This document shows positions 51,569 through 60,755 of a stretch of DNA of 64,000 nt, piece after piece. This DNA comes from Tissierella sp. P1 (lineage in GTDB: Bacteria > Bacillota > Clostridia > Tissierellales > Tissierellaceae). The notes under the pieces were generated by a model that had not been told where the DNA came from, ran no database searches, and worked only from the letters and a program-made list of their open reading frames with translations. Each line of letters starts with the position of its first letter. The stretch's first letter is position 1. A program made the position numbers and the translations under genes. The stretch is taken from the NCBI RefSeq assembly GCF_002266425.1, contig NZ_NPMN01000001.1, positions 248,001 to 312,000 of the forward strand, read 5' to 3'.

Positions 51569-52294
51569 TTAATCAATAACTTTCCTTACTAGGTTAAAAT
51601 CAAATTTATTGCTAAGAAAATAGCTGTCCGAATACATAATTGGGATACCTTTTGTAGAATAGTGTACTTGCTCTAGATGTAATAAGGCTTTAGGCTCTTT
51701 TAAAGATAATTTTTTTTGTAGCTTTTCATTACTTATTACAGCATAGATATTACAGCTTGAGAAAGAAATTTTGATATCATAGGATTTTAAAAATTCGAAT
51801 ATGGATTCTGTTTTAATGGAATTAAACCTTTCCATCATCCCATCAATATAAGTAATATAGTCTTCCACATAGATAACTGGCTTACCATCTGCAGTACGAA
51901 TCCTATCAATATAAAGAACATCTGAATCTTCATTTATATTTAGCTTAGATGCTAAATCCTCAGGGACAGTTCTTCTATCGTGATATAAAGATTTAGTACC
52001 TGGTGCATATCCATGATTAGTTATTATCTTAGTGAAACTATCAAGAACAGCTATATTAGATTTAATATTCTTTGAATCTCTAATAATAAAAGTACCTACC
52101 CCATGCCGTGGAGCTATGAAGCCTTCATTTTCTAATGACTTTAAAGCTTCTCTTATTGTATTTCGGCTAACGCCTAATCTTTCAGAAAGCTCCTGTTCAG
52201 AAGGAAGCTTGGCCATAAATTCTGTACTATTATCAATTATATTAAGAATTGCATCTCTTGCTTGTGAATATAAGGATTTATTTGTTAATTTCAT
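51569..52294 (-). CDS. GntR-family (HutC/UTRA) transcriptional regulator
   Basis: 241 residues. The winged HTH is 'KLPSEQELSERLGVSRNTIREALKSLENEGFIAPRHGVGTFI' (about 29-70), and the UTRA ligand-binding domain (about 95-235) includes 'VLYIDRIRTADGKPVIYVEDYI' and 'IPIMYSDSYFLSNKFDF'. UTRA proteins sense small phosphorylated or amino-acid-like metabolites. It is divergent from the nucleoside importer operon, whose promoter has a repeat at the start site, so it is the probable repressor, with a nucleoside or pentose phosphate as plausible effector (inference). GGTGG precedes the ATG. Confidence 0.9.
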   Translation of the reverse strand: MKLTNKSLYSQARDAILNIIDNSTEFMAKLPSEQELSERLGVSRNTIREALKSLENEGFIAPRHGVGTFIIRDSKNIKSNIAVLDSFTKIITNHGYAPGTKSLYHDRRTVPEDLASKLNINEDSDVLYIDRIRTADGKPVIYVEDYITYIDGMMERFNSIKTESIFEFLKSYDIKISFSSCNIYAVISNEKLQKKLSLKEPKALLHLEQVHYSTKGIPIMYSDSYFLSNKFDFNLVRKVID

Positions 52295-52400
52295 TTGTAA
52301 CCACCTTAATTATAGAATTATATTCTTTACATATTATATACGATGTATATTTGTATTTGTCAAGTAAGTTTATTAGTAATATATTAGAATAAAAAACGTG

Positions 52401-52454
52401 TTGACAACGATTTATCACAATGCTATAGTAGTTGTAGGACGACTGACGACGTTG
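52401..52454 (+). promoter_or_regulatory. Promoter and possible operator of the nucleoside operon
   Basis: TTGACA (52401-52406), 17 bp, TATAGT (52424-52429) is a near-consensus sigma-A promoter. Immediately after, over the predicted start site, GTTGTAGGACGACTGACGAC (52431-52450) contains a GACGAC-T-GACGAC tandem, unusually GC-rich for this region, a candidate operator for the divergent GntR regulator. The rest of the gap 52295-52575 shows no other feature. Confidence 0.65.
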
Positions 52455-52575
52455 AAATTTTAATAAAAAATGCACTCAGCATAGCAAAAAAATACATAGA
52501 AAGGAAGGCTAAAAGTAAACTTTAAAACTTAGGAAACAAGTAAACTTAAGCATGTAAAATCTAGGAGGAAAGAGA

Positions 52576-53682
52576 ATGAACAAAAAAATAATTTCTTTAA
52601 TGTTAGTATTGACTTTAGTTTTAACTGTTTTAGTTGGATGTGGAGATGGAAAAGGTAAAGATGTAGGAAATACACCTGAAAACGTGACTGAGGATGGAGC
52701 AGCTGGATCAGGAGATGAGAAAGTTAAAATTGCAATAGTTCACAAAAACTTAGGAGATTTAGGATTTGTAGATGAATCACATATTGGATTAAATGAAGCT
52801 AAGGATAAATTAGGTATAGAATTTGACTATGCTGAAATTGTTGATATTAGTGAAGTAGAGATGCAATTAAGAATGTTTGCTGATTCAGAGGAATATGATC
52901 TAATAATTGCTTTAGGTGCTGACTATATAGATCCAATAATAGCGGCAGCAGCTGATTATCCAGAGCAAAAATTTACTTTAGCTGATGGAGTTGTTGAAGG
53001 ATATGAGAATATACACAGTATAAGAGCTTTAGATCCAGAACAAACATTTTTATCGGGAGTTATTGCAGGTCTTGTTACTAAGGATGAAAGAATGCCTTTA
53101 GCGAATAAAGAAAATATTATTGGATTTGTTGGCGGTATGGATACTCCTGTTTCAAGATCAGGGGCAGCAGGATTTATGGCAGGTGCAAAATATGTTAATC
53201 CAGAAGTAGAGTTTATTTATAATATAGTTGGAAGCTATACAGACCCTGGAACTGCTAAGGAGATTGCAATGACGGCATATGGTAGAGGTGCAGACGTTAT
53301 ATCTCACAATGCTGGAGGTTCAGGTCTGGGAGTATTTAATGCAGCAGAAGAATCAAATAAATATGTAATCGGAAGTAGTAAGGCTTCCATTGATCCAGAA
53401 AGAAGCTTAGTAACATCACTAAAAAGAATAGATCTATTAATATATCAAGAAATTGAAAGTGTACAGAATGGGACTTGGAAACCAGGAGTTACACTAAAAG
53501 GAATTAAAGATGATGTTTGTGGATATGATAGAACTGGAATAAATACGGAAATACCACAAGACATAATAGATATAGCAGAAGAAGTAAAACAACAATATTT
53601 CGATGGAAAATTTGAATTACCACAAGATCCAGATCAAATAGATGAATGGACAAAAAATAATAATTATGAAAAAAATAAATAG
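52576..53682 (+). CDS. BMP-family nucleoside ABC transporter substrate-binding lipoprotein
   Basis: A 368-residue binding protein with a lipobox before Cys22 ('LTVLVGCGDGKGK'). Family motifs are 'KIAIVHKNLGDLGFVDESHIGLNEAKDKLGIEFDYAEI', 'YDLIIALGADYIDPIIAAAADYPEQKFTLADGV', 'GFVGGMDTPVSRSGAAGFMAGAKYVNPEVE' and 'GADVISHNAGGSGLGVFNAAEE'. BMP/Med proteins (PnrA, BmpA, NupN) bind purine and pyrimidine nucleosides. The ribosome binding site is AGGAGG. It is the first gene behind the promoter at 52401, followed by ATPase, two permeases and nucleoside-degrading enzymes, which agrees with nucleoside uptake. Confidence 0.92.
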   Translation: MNKKIISLMLVLTLVLTVLVGCGDGKGKDVGNTPENVTEDGAAGSGDEKVKIAIVHKNLGDLGFVDESHIGLNEAKDKLGIEFDYAEIVDISEVEMQLRMFADSEEYDLIIALGADYIDPIIAAAADYPEQKFTLADGVVEGYENIHSIRALDPEQTFLSGVIAGLVTKDERMPLANKENIIGFVGGMDTPVSRSGAAGFMAGAKYVNPEVEFIYNIVGSYTDPGTAKEIAMTAYGRGADVISHNAGGSGLGVFNAAEESNKYVIGSSKASIDPERSLVTSLKRIDLLIYQEIESVQNGTWKPGVTLKGIKDDVCGYDRTGINTEIPQDIIDIAEEVKQQYFDGKFELPQDPDQIDEWTKNNNYEKNK

Positions 53683-53710
53683 AAAACATGCCTAGTGGAG
53701 GTGGAGTTAC

Positions 53711-55237
53711 GTGGATATGCTTGAAATGAAGAATATAACAAAAACATTTCCAGGGACTGTGGCTCTAAATAATGTAAACTTCACCCTTAAAAAGGGAGAG
53801 ATAGTATCTTTGTTAGGTGAAAATGGTGCTGGAAAGACTACACTTATGAAAGTTCTTTATGGCATGATTCAGCCTGATTCAGGAGAAATATATTATAAGG
53901 GACAAAAGGTCCATATGAACAAACCACTTTATGCCATTAATAAGGGTATTTGCATGGTGCACCAGCATTTTATGCTGGTGCCAGCGTTTACTGTTATGGA
54001 AAATATAATAGTTGGCAATGAACCTAAAAATGGTTTATTTGTAGATGAAAGAAAATCTCAAGAAAATATAAAAAAACTTATAGAAGATTTTGACTTTAAT
54101 ATAGACCCAAATATTAAAGTAGAGAGACTTTCAGTAGGAGAGCAGCAAAGAGTTGAAATCCTTAAAGCTTTATATAGACAAGCAGAGGTAATTATATTGG
54201 ACGAGCCTACAGCAGTATTGACTCCCCATGAAGTAGATGCTCTATTTATTATATTAAAAAAATTACGGGAGCAAGGAAAAAGTATTGTAATCATTACACA
54301 TAAGCTAAAAGAAACAATGGCCATAGCAGATAGGATAAATGTACTAAGAGATGGAGTAATGATTCATAATAATATAGGCCCTAAAGAAGCAACTATAGAG
54401 AAATTATCAGAAATGATGGTAGGTAGGCATGTGGAATTAGGAGTAAAAAGACTGGCAAAAAATATAACGGATATTTGTTTAGAAGTAAGAAATTTAAATA
54501 TTAAAGAAGATAATAAATATAAAATAAAAGATATAAATTTTCAAATACGTAAAGGGGAAATTCTTGGTATTGCAGGTATAGAAGGAAATGGTCAAACCCA
54601 ATTACTTGAAGCATTAACAGGACTAAGAGTTCCAGACACTATGGAGCTTATATTAAACGGTAAGCAGATTAGCGGAGATGTTAATAATTTTTTAAGAAGT
54701 GGAATCGGTCATATACCAGAAGATAGACTTTCAATGGGTTTAGTAAGCGAGATGAGTGTGAAGGATAATTTAATCTTAGGATATCACAGAGAAAGAAGTT
54801 TTACAAATAAAGGGATATTATTAAATAAGAAAATACTGGATTACGCAAATAAAAGCAAGGAAAGCTATTTAATAAAAACACCAACAGTGGATACAACAGT
54901 TAAATCTTTATCCGGAGGGAATCAGCAGAAAATAATCATAGCTAGGACATTCTCTCATGACCCAGACCTTATAATTGCAGCACATCCTACGAGAGGTGTG
55001 GATGTAGGGGCTATGGAATATATTCATACTAAATTATTAGATTTGAGAGACGAAGGAAAGGCAGTACTTTTAATTTCAGCAGACTTAGATGAGGTTAGAG
55101 CCTTAAGTGACAGAATATTGGTTCTATATGAAGGACAAATAGTATCCGAAAGCATGCCAGAGGAATATACAGAAGTTCAACTAGGATTACTAATGACTGG
55201 AAGCAGTATAGATAGTACTAAAGGAGAAGGGAAATGA
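53711..55237 (+). CDS. Nucleoside ABC transporter ATPase (tandem domains)
   Basis: 508 residues with two nucleotide-binding domains, as in the RbsA/NupO type. Domain 1 has Walker A GENGAGKTT, signature LSVGEQQRVEI and Walker B VIILDEPTAVLT. Domain 2 has the degenerate Walker A GIEGNGQTQ, signature LSGGNQQKIIIARTF and 'LIIAAHPTRGVDVGAMEYI', the pattern diagnostic of the BMP-linked family. GTG 53711 is used with GGAGGTGGAG upstream. Its stop overlaps the next start (ATGA). It energises the two permeases. Confidence 0.93.
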   Translation: MDMLEMKNITKTFPGTVALNNVNFTLKKGEIVSLLGENGAGKTTLMKVLYGMIQPDSGEIYYKGQKVHMNKPLYAINKGICMVHQHFMLVPAFTVMENIIVGNEPKNGLFVDERKSQENIKKLIEDFDFNIDPNIKVERLSVGEQQRVEILKALYRQAEVIILDEPTAVLTPHEVDALFIILKKLREQGKSIVIITHKLKETMAIADRINVLRDGVMIHNNIGPKEATIEKLSEMMVGRHVELGVKRLAKNITDICLEVRNLNIKEDNKYKIKDINFQIRKGEILGIAGIEGNGQTQLLEALTGLRVPDTMELILNGKQISGDVNNFLRSGIGHIPEDRLSMGLVSEMSVKDNLILGYHRERSFTNKGILLNKKILDYANKSKESYLIKTPTVDTTVKSLSGGNQQKIIIARTFSHDPDLIIAAHPTRGVDVGAMEYIHTKLLDLRDEGKAVLLISADLDEVRALSDRILVLYEGQIVSESMPEEYTEVQLGLLMTGSSIDSTKGEGK

Positions 55238-56351
55238 AAACAAGTTTAACATCACAAAACAAATATAAACAAGGTTTAAAAACCCTTAAAACATCTTTAA
55301 TAGCATTATTTTTAACCTTATTAGTAGGTGCTATAGTGATTGAAATCAGTGGTTTCTCTGCCATAGATACGTATATTGCCATATTTACTGGGTCTTTGGG
55401 TACAGAAAAGGGAAGAGTACTTTCCCTAAGTCAAGGAACTCCTCTATTACTTACTGGATTATCCTTTGCTATTGCATTTCGTGTAAGAATTATTAATACA
55501 GGTGTAGAGGGACAACTTTATATTGGGGCAATTACATCAGCTATTGTAGGAGCTTATGTAACCTTTTTACCAGGTCCACTTCATGTAGCGGCAGCGATTC
55601 TTGCTGGGATGTTAGCTGGAGGTTTAGTAGGTTTATTTATTGGATATTTAAAAATAAAATTTGATTCATCAGAAGTTATAGTTGGCATCATGCTAAACGA
55701 AATTTTAATTTTAGTAACAACTTGGTTGAGTACAGGCCCTCTAAAATCAGAAGGAAGTGCAATATCCCAAACAAATATGATATTAGATTCAGCAAAATTA
55801 ACTAAAATAGTACCCCGTTCTCAACTGACAACAGCAATTATAATGCTGTTATAATTGCCATAGTTTTAGAATGGATGCTAAGAAAAACTGCTTTAGGATA
55901 TGAAATTCAAGTTACTGGTTCAAACCTTCAAGCAGCTAGAACAGCAGGTATACAAGTATCAAAGGTATACTTATTCACCATATTTTTAAGTGGAGCAATT
56001 GCAGGATTAGCAGGATGTGCTTTATCTTTAGGTATTCATTATAGATTCATAGAAAACATATCGACAGGACTAGGATTCTCAGGAATTCCAGTAGCTGCCC
56101 TTGCAGCCTATAGTCCATTGGGAGTAGTGTTTTCATCCATATTATTTGGAGTATTAAAAGCAGGAGCTATGACTTTAAATAGAACAACATCTATCCCTAT
56201 AGAATTTGTAAGTATGATACAAGCATTAGTAGTAGTATTTGTTGCTGCACCTAAAATGATTTCTTCTATAGGTTATTTTATTAAAAGTCCATTTACCAAA
56301 TTAATTAAGAATAAAGGAAATCAGCAGAGCTCTAATGATGAAATTGCATAA
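55234..56351 (+). CDS. Nucleoside ABC transporter permease 1 (NupP-like), frameshifted mid-gene
   Basis: The first half (from ATG 55234) carries the N-terminal helices, 'FAIAFRVRIINTGVEGQLYIGAI' and 'KFDSSEVIVGIMLNEI', and stops at 55854 after 206 codons. The second half in another frame continues 'NAVIIAIVLEWMLRKTALGYEIQVTGSNLQAARTAGIQ' to 56351. One missing base near 55842 explains the break; repaired, the protein is about 372 residues, normal for BMP-linked permeases. Without repair, the halves would be separate polypeptides and the second would lack a ribosome binding site. The start overlaps the ATPase stop by 4 nt. A sequencing deletion is the likely cause. Confidence 0.9.
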
Positions 56352-56375
56352 TGCTAAAGAACAGGAGGAAGATTT

Positions 56376-57296
56376 ATGGGAAACATAAGTAATATTTTAT
56401 ATGTTGTAATAGTATCTACCATACGTATGTCTGTCCCGATGATTTTAGCATCTACAGGAGCTGCATTTTCAGTAAGGTCAGGTATTATGGCAATGGGTTG
56501 TGAAGGGATGATGATAGCAGGAGCATTCTTTGGAGTATTCGGCTCTTTCATCAGTGGAAGCCCTTGGATAGGAATATTATTTGGTATAGTATCTGGAGTA
56601 TTATTTTCATTACTCCATGGATTTTTAAATGTTAGATATAAGGTTAATCAAACTCTAAGTGGCATGAGCGTAAATTTATTAGCAGCTGCTATAGCTCCCC
56701 TTATTTTGCAGATAATGTGGAAATCCAAAGGAATATCACCAAAGGTAGCAAGTTTTGATAAATTAGAAATAGGACTTTTATCAAAGATTCCTTTTATCGG
56801 AACAATATTAGCAGAACAAAATATTCTTTTTTATATAACTATTTTAATAGTAATAGTAGGCTGGATTTACATGTTTAAAACTCCCCAAGGTCTTAGAATG
56901 AGAATGGTAGGCGAAAATCCAGTTGCAGCCAATACAGTTGGTATAAATGTAGCTTTATATAAATATATAGGAGTTATGATTAGTGGAGCACTGTGTGGTC
57001 TAGCTGGTGCATATCTATCATTGGCACAGCTTAATATGTATGTAGATGGCATGACGGCGGGAAGAGGATATATAGCTATGGTAATTGCAACTTTTGGCAA
57101 AAACAATCCATTAGGTGCCCTAGGTGCAAGTTTGTTCTTTGGATTCTTTGATTCATTACAGACCATATTCCAAGGTAGCTTTATACCTAGTCATATAGTT
57201 AGGACATTACCATATGTGCTAACAATGCTTGTAGTTGTATTTGGATTAAAGAGTTCAAGAAATCCAGCGGGTTTAGGGAAGTATCATGATGAGTAA
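56376..57296 (+). CDS. Nucleoside ABC transporter permease 2 (NupQ-like)
   Basis: A 306-residue membrane protein with about nine helices. 'RMSVPMILASTGAAFSVRSGIMAMGCEGMMIAGAFFGVFG' and 'GENPVAANTVGINVALYKYIGVMISGALCGLAGAYLSLAQ' are the conserved core of this permease family, and 'RGYIAMVIATFGKNNPLGALGASLFFGFFDSLQ' the C-terminal part. The ribosome binding site is AGGAGGAAG. It completes the importer and is followed 20 nt later by the isomerase gene, so uptake and degradation genes share one transcript. Confidence 0.93.
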   Translation: MGNISNILYVVIVSTIRMSVPMILASTGAAFSVRSGIMAMGCEGMMIAGAFFGVFGSFISGSPWIGILFGIVSGVLFSLLHGFLNVRYKVNQTLSGMSVNLLAAAIAPLILQIMWKSKGISPKVASFDKLEIGLLSKIPFIGTILAEQNILFYITILIVIVGWIYMFKTPQGLRMRMVGENPVAANTVGINVALYKYIGVMISGALCGLAGAYLSLAQLNMYVDGMTAGRGYIAMVIATFGKNNPLGALGASLFFGFFDSLQTIFQGSFIPSHIVRTLPYVLTMLVVVFGLKSSRNPAGLGKYHDE

Positions 57297-57315
57297 GACT
57301 TTAGGAGGCAGTTAA

Positions 57316-58371
57316 ATGAATAAAATTTATAAATTAACAAATGAATGGAAGGAGCAACAGCTATTACTACCCATATGGTTTGAAGATGGTAAAGTTAGGC
57401 TTATTGACCAAATTAAACTTCCATTTGTTGAGGAAATATATACTATAAATACGGTTGAAGGATTAGCAAAATCAATTAAGGATATGACGATCCGTGGGTC
57501 GGGAGCAATTGGGATTGCAGGAGCTTATGGAATTCTTTTGGCAGCAGTAAATTCAAATGGAGACAGAAACTATATTAAAGAGAGTGGGTTGTTATTAAAA
57601 TCTACTAGACCTACTGCAGTAAATTTAATGAAAACAGTTGATGAGATGATAGAAGCAATAGATAACTACTCTGGTAAAGAGGTTGTTGACTTTATAGAAG
57701 AAAAAGCTTCTGAGATCATAGAAAGACAACTTGGATACGAGAAGAAATTAGGTGAATATGGTGCTGAATTAATTGATGATGGGGACACAATTCTAACTCA
57801 TTGCCATTCAGGAGCCCTTGCAGGAGCTGGTTATGGTGGCAGAGCTCTATCTGTAATTAGAAAAGCATTTGAGCAAGGAAAAAATATTCATGTATTTACA
57901 AGTGAAACAAGACCTTATTTACAAGGAGCTAGAATTACTGCTTATGAATTAGAAAGATGGGGAATACCTCATACATTAATTACTGATGGTATGTCCGGGT
58001 ATTTAATGAAGTTAGGAAGAATTCAAAAAGTAGTAGTTGGCTCAGATAGAATTGCAGCTAACGGAGATCTTTTAAACAAAGTAGGCACCTATATGCATGC
58101 TTTAGCCGCGAAAAAGAATAATATTCCCTTTTATACAGCAACATCAAGCCATACAATAGATTATGATCTTGCACATGGAATGGATGCACATGTTGAATAT
58201 AGAAATGAAAAAGAGGTTACACATTTAAATGGGCAATTAATAACAGAAGCAGCAACAAAAGCCCTGTACCCATCATTTGATGTAACACCGAATGAATTAA
58301 TTAGTGGGATAATAACAGAAAAAGGAGTTATGATATCTCCTTATCTAGAAAGCTTATTAAAAGTAAAATAA
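57316..58371 (+). CDS. mtnA: MtnA/eIF2B-family sugar-1-phosphate aldose-ketose isomerase
   Basis: 351 residues. Homologous to S-methyl-5-thioribose-1-phosphate isomerase, which converts the aldose-1-phosphate to the ribulose-1-phosphate. Active-site residues are present: Cys163 in 'ILTHCHSGALAGAGYGG', Asp244 in 'VVVGSDRIAANGDLLNKVGTY', and 'TIRGSGAIGIAGAYG' (MtnA usually RGAPAIG). Lys-containing 'FYTATSSHTIDYDL' replaces the typical 'APxSTxD'. These departures and its place between a nucleoside importer and nucleoside phosphorylases suggest ribose-1-phosphate, 5-deoxyribose-1-phosphate or methylthioribose-1-phosphate as substrate. No MTR kinase gene is nearby. The symbol is by homology only. 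The ribosome binding site is AGGAGG. Confidence 0.85.
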   Translation: MNKIYKLTNEWKEQQLLLPIWFEDGKVRLIDQIKLPFVEEIYTINTVEGLAKSIKDMTIRGSGAIGIAGAYGILLAAVNSNGDRNYIKESGLLLKSTRPTAVNLMKTVDEMIEAIDNYSGKEVVDFIEEKASEIIERQLGYEKKLGEYGAELIDDGDTILTHCHSGALAGAGYGGRALSVIRKAFEQGKNIHVFTSETRPYLQGARITAYELERWGIPHTLITDGMSGYLMKLGRIQKVVVGSDRIAANGDLLNKVGTYMHALAAKKNNIPFYTATSSHTIDYDLAHGMDAHVEYRNEKEVTHLNGQLITEAATKALYPSFDVTPNELISGIITEKGVMISPYLESLLKVK

Positions 58372-58391
58372 TAAATTTGGGAGGAATTAAA

Positions 58392-59111
58392 ATGACATTA
58401 AAAGCACCAACACATCACATATCAGCACAACCAGGTGAGATAGCAAAAACAGTTTTAATGCCAGGAGATCCTTTAAGAGCTAAGTTTATTGCAGAGAATT
58501 TCTTAGAAGACGCAGTTCAAGTAAATAGTATTAGATGTATGTATGCCTATACAGGAACATATAAAGGGAAAAAGGTGTCTGTAATGGCAAGTGGAATCGG
58601 AGCGCCTACAATGGGTGTTCATGCATGGGAGCTATATAATCTTTATGATGTAGAAAATATTATACGAGTAGGTACAACTGGAGCAATTCATGATGAATTA
58701 AAAATAGGAGATTTAGTATTTGCTTTGGGAGCTTGTTATAATACACCATACGCTGATCAATATAAGCTATCTGGAACTTTTTCAGCGGTGGCATCCTATC
58801 CATTGTTAAGAGATGCTGTAGATAAGGCAGACCAGATAAAAGCTAAATATATGGTAGGAAATGTATATTCAACAGATATATTCTATCCTGAATATGATAG
58901 AGAAGAAAATGAACGATGGTCAAAAATGGGAGTATTGTCAGTAGAAATGGAAACAGCGGCTCTCTATATAGTAGCGGCTAGGGCAGGTAAAAAAGCATTA
59001 TCCATATTGACTGTATCTGATCATGTTATGACTGGTGAAAAAGTATCAGCAGATATAAGAGAGAAAAACTTTACTGATATGATGAAAATTGCATTAGAAA
59101 TTGCAGAGTAG
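58392..59111 (+). CDS. deoD: Purine-nucleoside phosphorylase, hexameric DeoD type
   Basis: Cleaves purine nucleosides with phosphate to base plus ribose-1-phosphate or deoxyribose-1-phosphate. The 239 residues include the phosphate loop 'VLMPGDPLRAKFIAENFL', 'VMASGIGAPTMGVHAWELY', 'RVGTTGAIHDELKIGDLVFA', the ribose-binding 'VLSVEMETAALYIVAARAGKKAL' and catalytic Asp in 'TVSDHVMTGEK'. ATG 58392 is used with GGGAGG at 58379-58384; the frame extends upstream, but without a better start. It lies 20 nt after the isomerase and is followed by a strong hairpin without T tract. Confidence 0.95.
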   Translation: MTLKAPTHHISAQPGEIAKTVLMPGDPLRAKFIAENFLEDAVQVNSIRCMYAYTGTYKGKKVSVMASGIGAPTMGVHAWELYNLYDVENIIRVGTTGAIHDELKIGDLVFALGACYNTPYADQYKLSGTFSAVASYPLLRDAVDKADQIKAKYMVGNVYSTDIFYPEYDREENERWSKMGVLSVEMETAALYIVAARAGKKALSILTVSDHVMTGEKVSADIREKNFTDMMKIALEIAE

Positions 59112-59120
59112 ATAACTAAA

Positions 59121-59165
59121 TTAAACTAGGCTGCCATCCTTTTATGAGGTTGCAGCCTAGTTTAA
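59121..59165 (+). terminator. Intra-operon hairpin between deoD and the aldolase
   Basis: TTAAACTAGGCTGC (59121-59134) and GCAGCCTAGTTTAA (59152-59165) form a perfect 14-bp stem with a 17-nt loop. No T run follows, so partial termination or mRNA processing/stabilisation is more likely than full termination. Confidence 0.6.
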
Positions 59166-59190
59166 TAACTAAAAATGAGAGGTGATTTAA

Positions 59191-59766
59191 ATGGGTATTG
59201 AACAATTAAAAAAGGATTTAGTAGAAATTAGTAGAAGATGTTATGATAGACATTTAATATGTGCTACAGGTGGAAATATTAGTTGTAGAGTTCCTGGTGA
59301 AGATGCTATATTGATAAAAAGTTCAGGTAGTGCATTTAGTGATATGACAGAGGAAGATGTTGTGAAAGTAGATTTAGATGGAAATTTACTAGAAGGAACC
59401 AAAACATTATCTAAAGAATGGAAGTTCCATGCAGGAATATATAAAGTTAGGTCAGATGTAAATGTAGTAATTCATGTGCATCCACCTTATGCGACAGCAA
59501 TAGCAGCAAACCATGAGGAATTACCCTTAATAACAAATCATGCAAAAGGTTATTTAAAGCATGTACCAACCATAGATATAGCATCATCAGGATCTGATAA
59601 GTTAGCAAATTACGTTATAGAAGAATATAAAAATCCTGAAATAGTTGCTATTTTAATGAAAGAGCATGGTATTATATCTGTTGGAGAAAACTTCAGCAAA
59701 GCTTTCTATTTAGTTGAAATGGTGGAAGATACAGCTAAAATTGCCCTATTTAGTAAATTAGAATAA
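59191..59766 (+). CDS. Class II aldolase (L-fuculose-phosphate aldolase/adducin family)
   Basis: A 191-residue zinc-dependent aldolase that would cleave a ketose-1-phosphate to DHAP and an aldehyde. 'RRCYDRHLICATGGNISCRV', phosphate-binding 'LIKSSGSAFSDM', the catalytic Glu76 in 'LSKEWKFHAGIYK', zinc ligands His95 and His97 in 'VIHVHPPYATAIA', and a third His in 'LMKEHGIISVG' match the FucA family in order. Related aldolases (Ald2/DrdA) act with MtnA-like isomerases in the DHAP shunt for methylthioribose or 5-deoxyribose. Ribosome binding site GAGAGGTGA. Its place between two nucleoside phosphorylases supports ribulose- or 5-deoxyribulose-1-phosphate as substrate. Confidence 0.88.
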   Translation: MGIEQLKKDLVEISRRCYDRHLICATGGNISCRVPGEDAILIKSSGSAFSDMTEEDVVKVDLDGNLLEGTKTLSKEWKFHAGIYKVRSDVNVVIHVHPPYATAIAANHEELPLITNHAKGYLKHVPTIDIASSGSDKLANYVIEEYKNPEIVAILMKEHGIISVGENFSKAFYLVEMVEDTAKIALFSKLE

Positions 59767-59811
59767 TAATTTATAAATCTTCATTAATAATTAGTAAGGG
59801 AGATGTTTTTA

Positions 59812-60653
59812 ATGGAAGACAAAAAAATTGGGAATCCAAAGCCGATAGACCTGAGTTAGATGGAAACATCCAATACCATATAAGATGTAAACCTGGAGAT
59901 ATAGCAGATATTGTTCTATTACCTGGAGACCCTGATAGGGTTCCTAAGATATCTGAAAAATGGGATGAATTTAAGGAAGTAGGAAGAAATAGAGAACATG
60001 TGACTCATACTGGAAAGATAAGAGGAGTAGATATTTCAGCTTGTTCCACAGGGGCTGGCGGTGGGTCAACAGCCAGTGCAATGGAAGGGCTTGCAACAAT
60101 TGGTGCAAAAACATTTATTAGAGTAGGAACTACCTCTGCTATTCAGTCTCATATTCGACCTGGAGATTTAATAATCTCATCAGGTGCAGTTAGATATGAT
60201 GGAACTAGTGAGAATTATGTAAATCTAAATTATCCTGCAGTGGCAGATTATGAAGTAGTTGCTGCTCTAGTGGAAGCATGTGAAAGACTGGGATACACAT
60301 ATCACGTGGGAATAACCGCCACAGCTGCATCCTTTTTCTGTGGACAAAATAGAGATGGATTTGGTGGATATAGACAAAGCTGGTTTGAAACTAGATATGA
60401 AGATTTAAAAGCTGCAAATGTGATAAATTATGAAATGGAAGCAGCTACAGTTCTTACTCTATCAAGTTTATTTAAAATAAAAGCAGGAGCAATATTTACT
60501 GTAATTGGAAATAGAGAAACAAATGAATTTGCTTATGATGGCATTGAAAAGAGTATAGAGGCATCAACAGAAGCAGCTATAATACTAGCAGAATGGAATA
60601 GATTAAAGATGGAAAAAAATAAGAAAAATTGGTATCCATCATTGGTTAAATAG
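59812..60653 (+). CDS. udp: Uridine phosphorylase-like nucleoside phosphorylase, frameshifted at an A7 run
   Basis: ATG 59812 behind AAGGGAG begins a frame that stops after 16 codons. With one extra A in the run after GAC (about 59821-59827), the frame continues 'NWESKADRPELDGNIQYHIRCKPGDIADIVLLPGDPDRVPKISEKW', into a full NP-1 family phosphorylase: 'GGGSTASAMEGLATIGAKTFIRVGTTSAI', 'RPGDLIISSGAVRYDGTSENY' and 'VINYEMEAATVLTLSSLFKIKAGAIFTVIGNR'. About 280 residues, slightly longer than E. coli Udp. It releases a nucleobase and (deoxy)ribose-1-phosphate from pyrimidine nucleosides. The N-terminal phosphate loop 'LPGDPDR' lies in the repaired part, so without repair the enzyme would be dead. It is the last gene of the operon. 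Confidence 0.88.
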
Positions 60654-60711
60654 AGAGATTTATTTCGATATTGTATAAATAAAGAAATGTAAATTATATT
60701 TTTATAAAAGT

Positions 60712-60755
60712 AATGCTCTTATCTGATTTTCACCAGACAAGAGCATTTATTTTGC
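60712..60755 (+). terminator. Terminator of the nucleoside operon
   Basis: AATGCTCTT (60712-60720) and AAGAGCATT (60739-60747) pair, with an additional inner TCTG/CAGA match, followed by TATTTTG. Confidence 0.85.
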
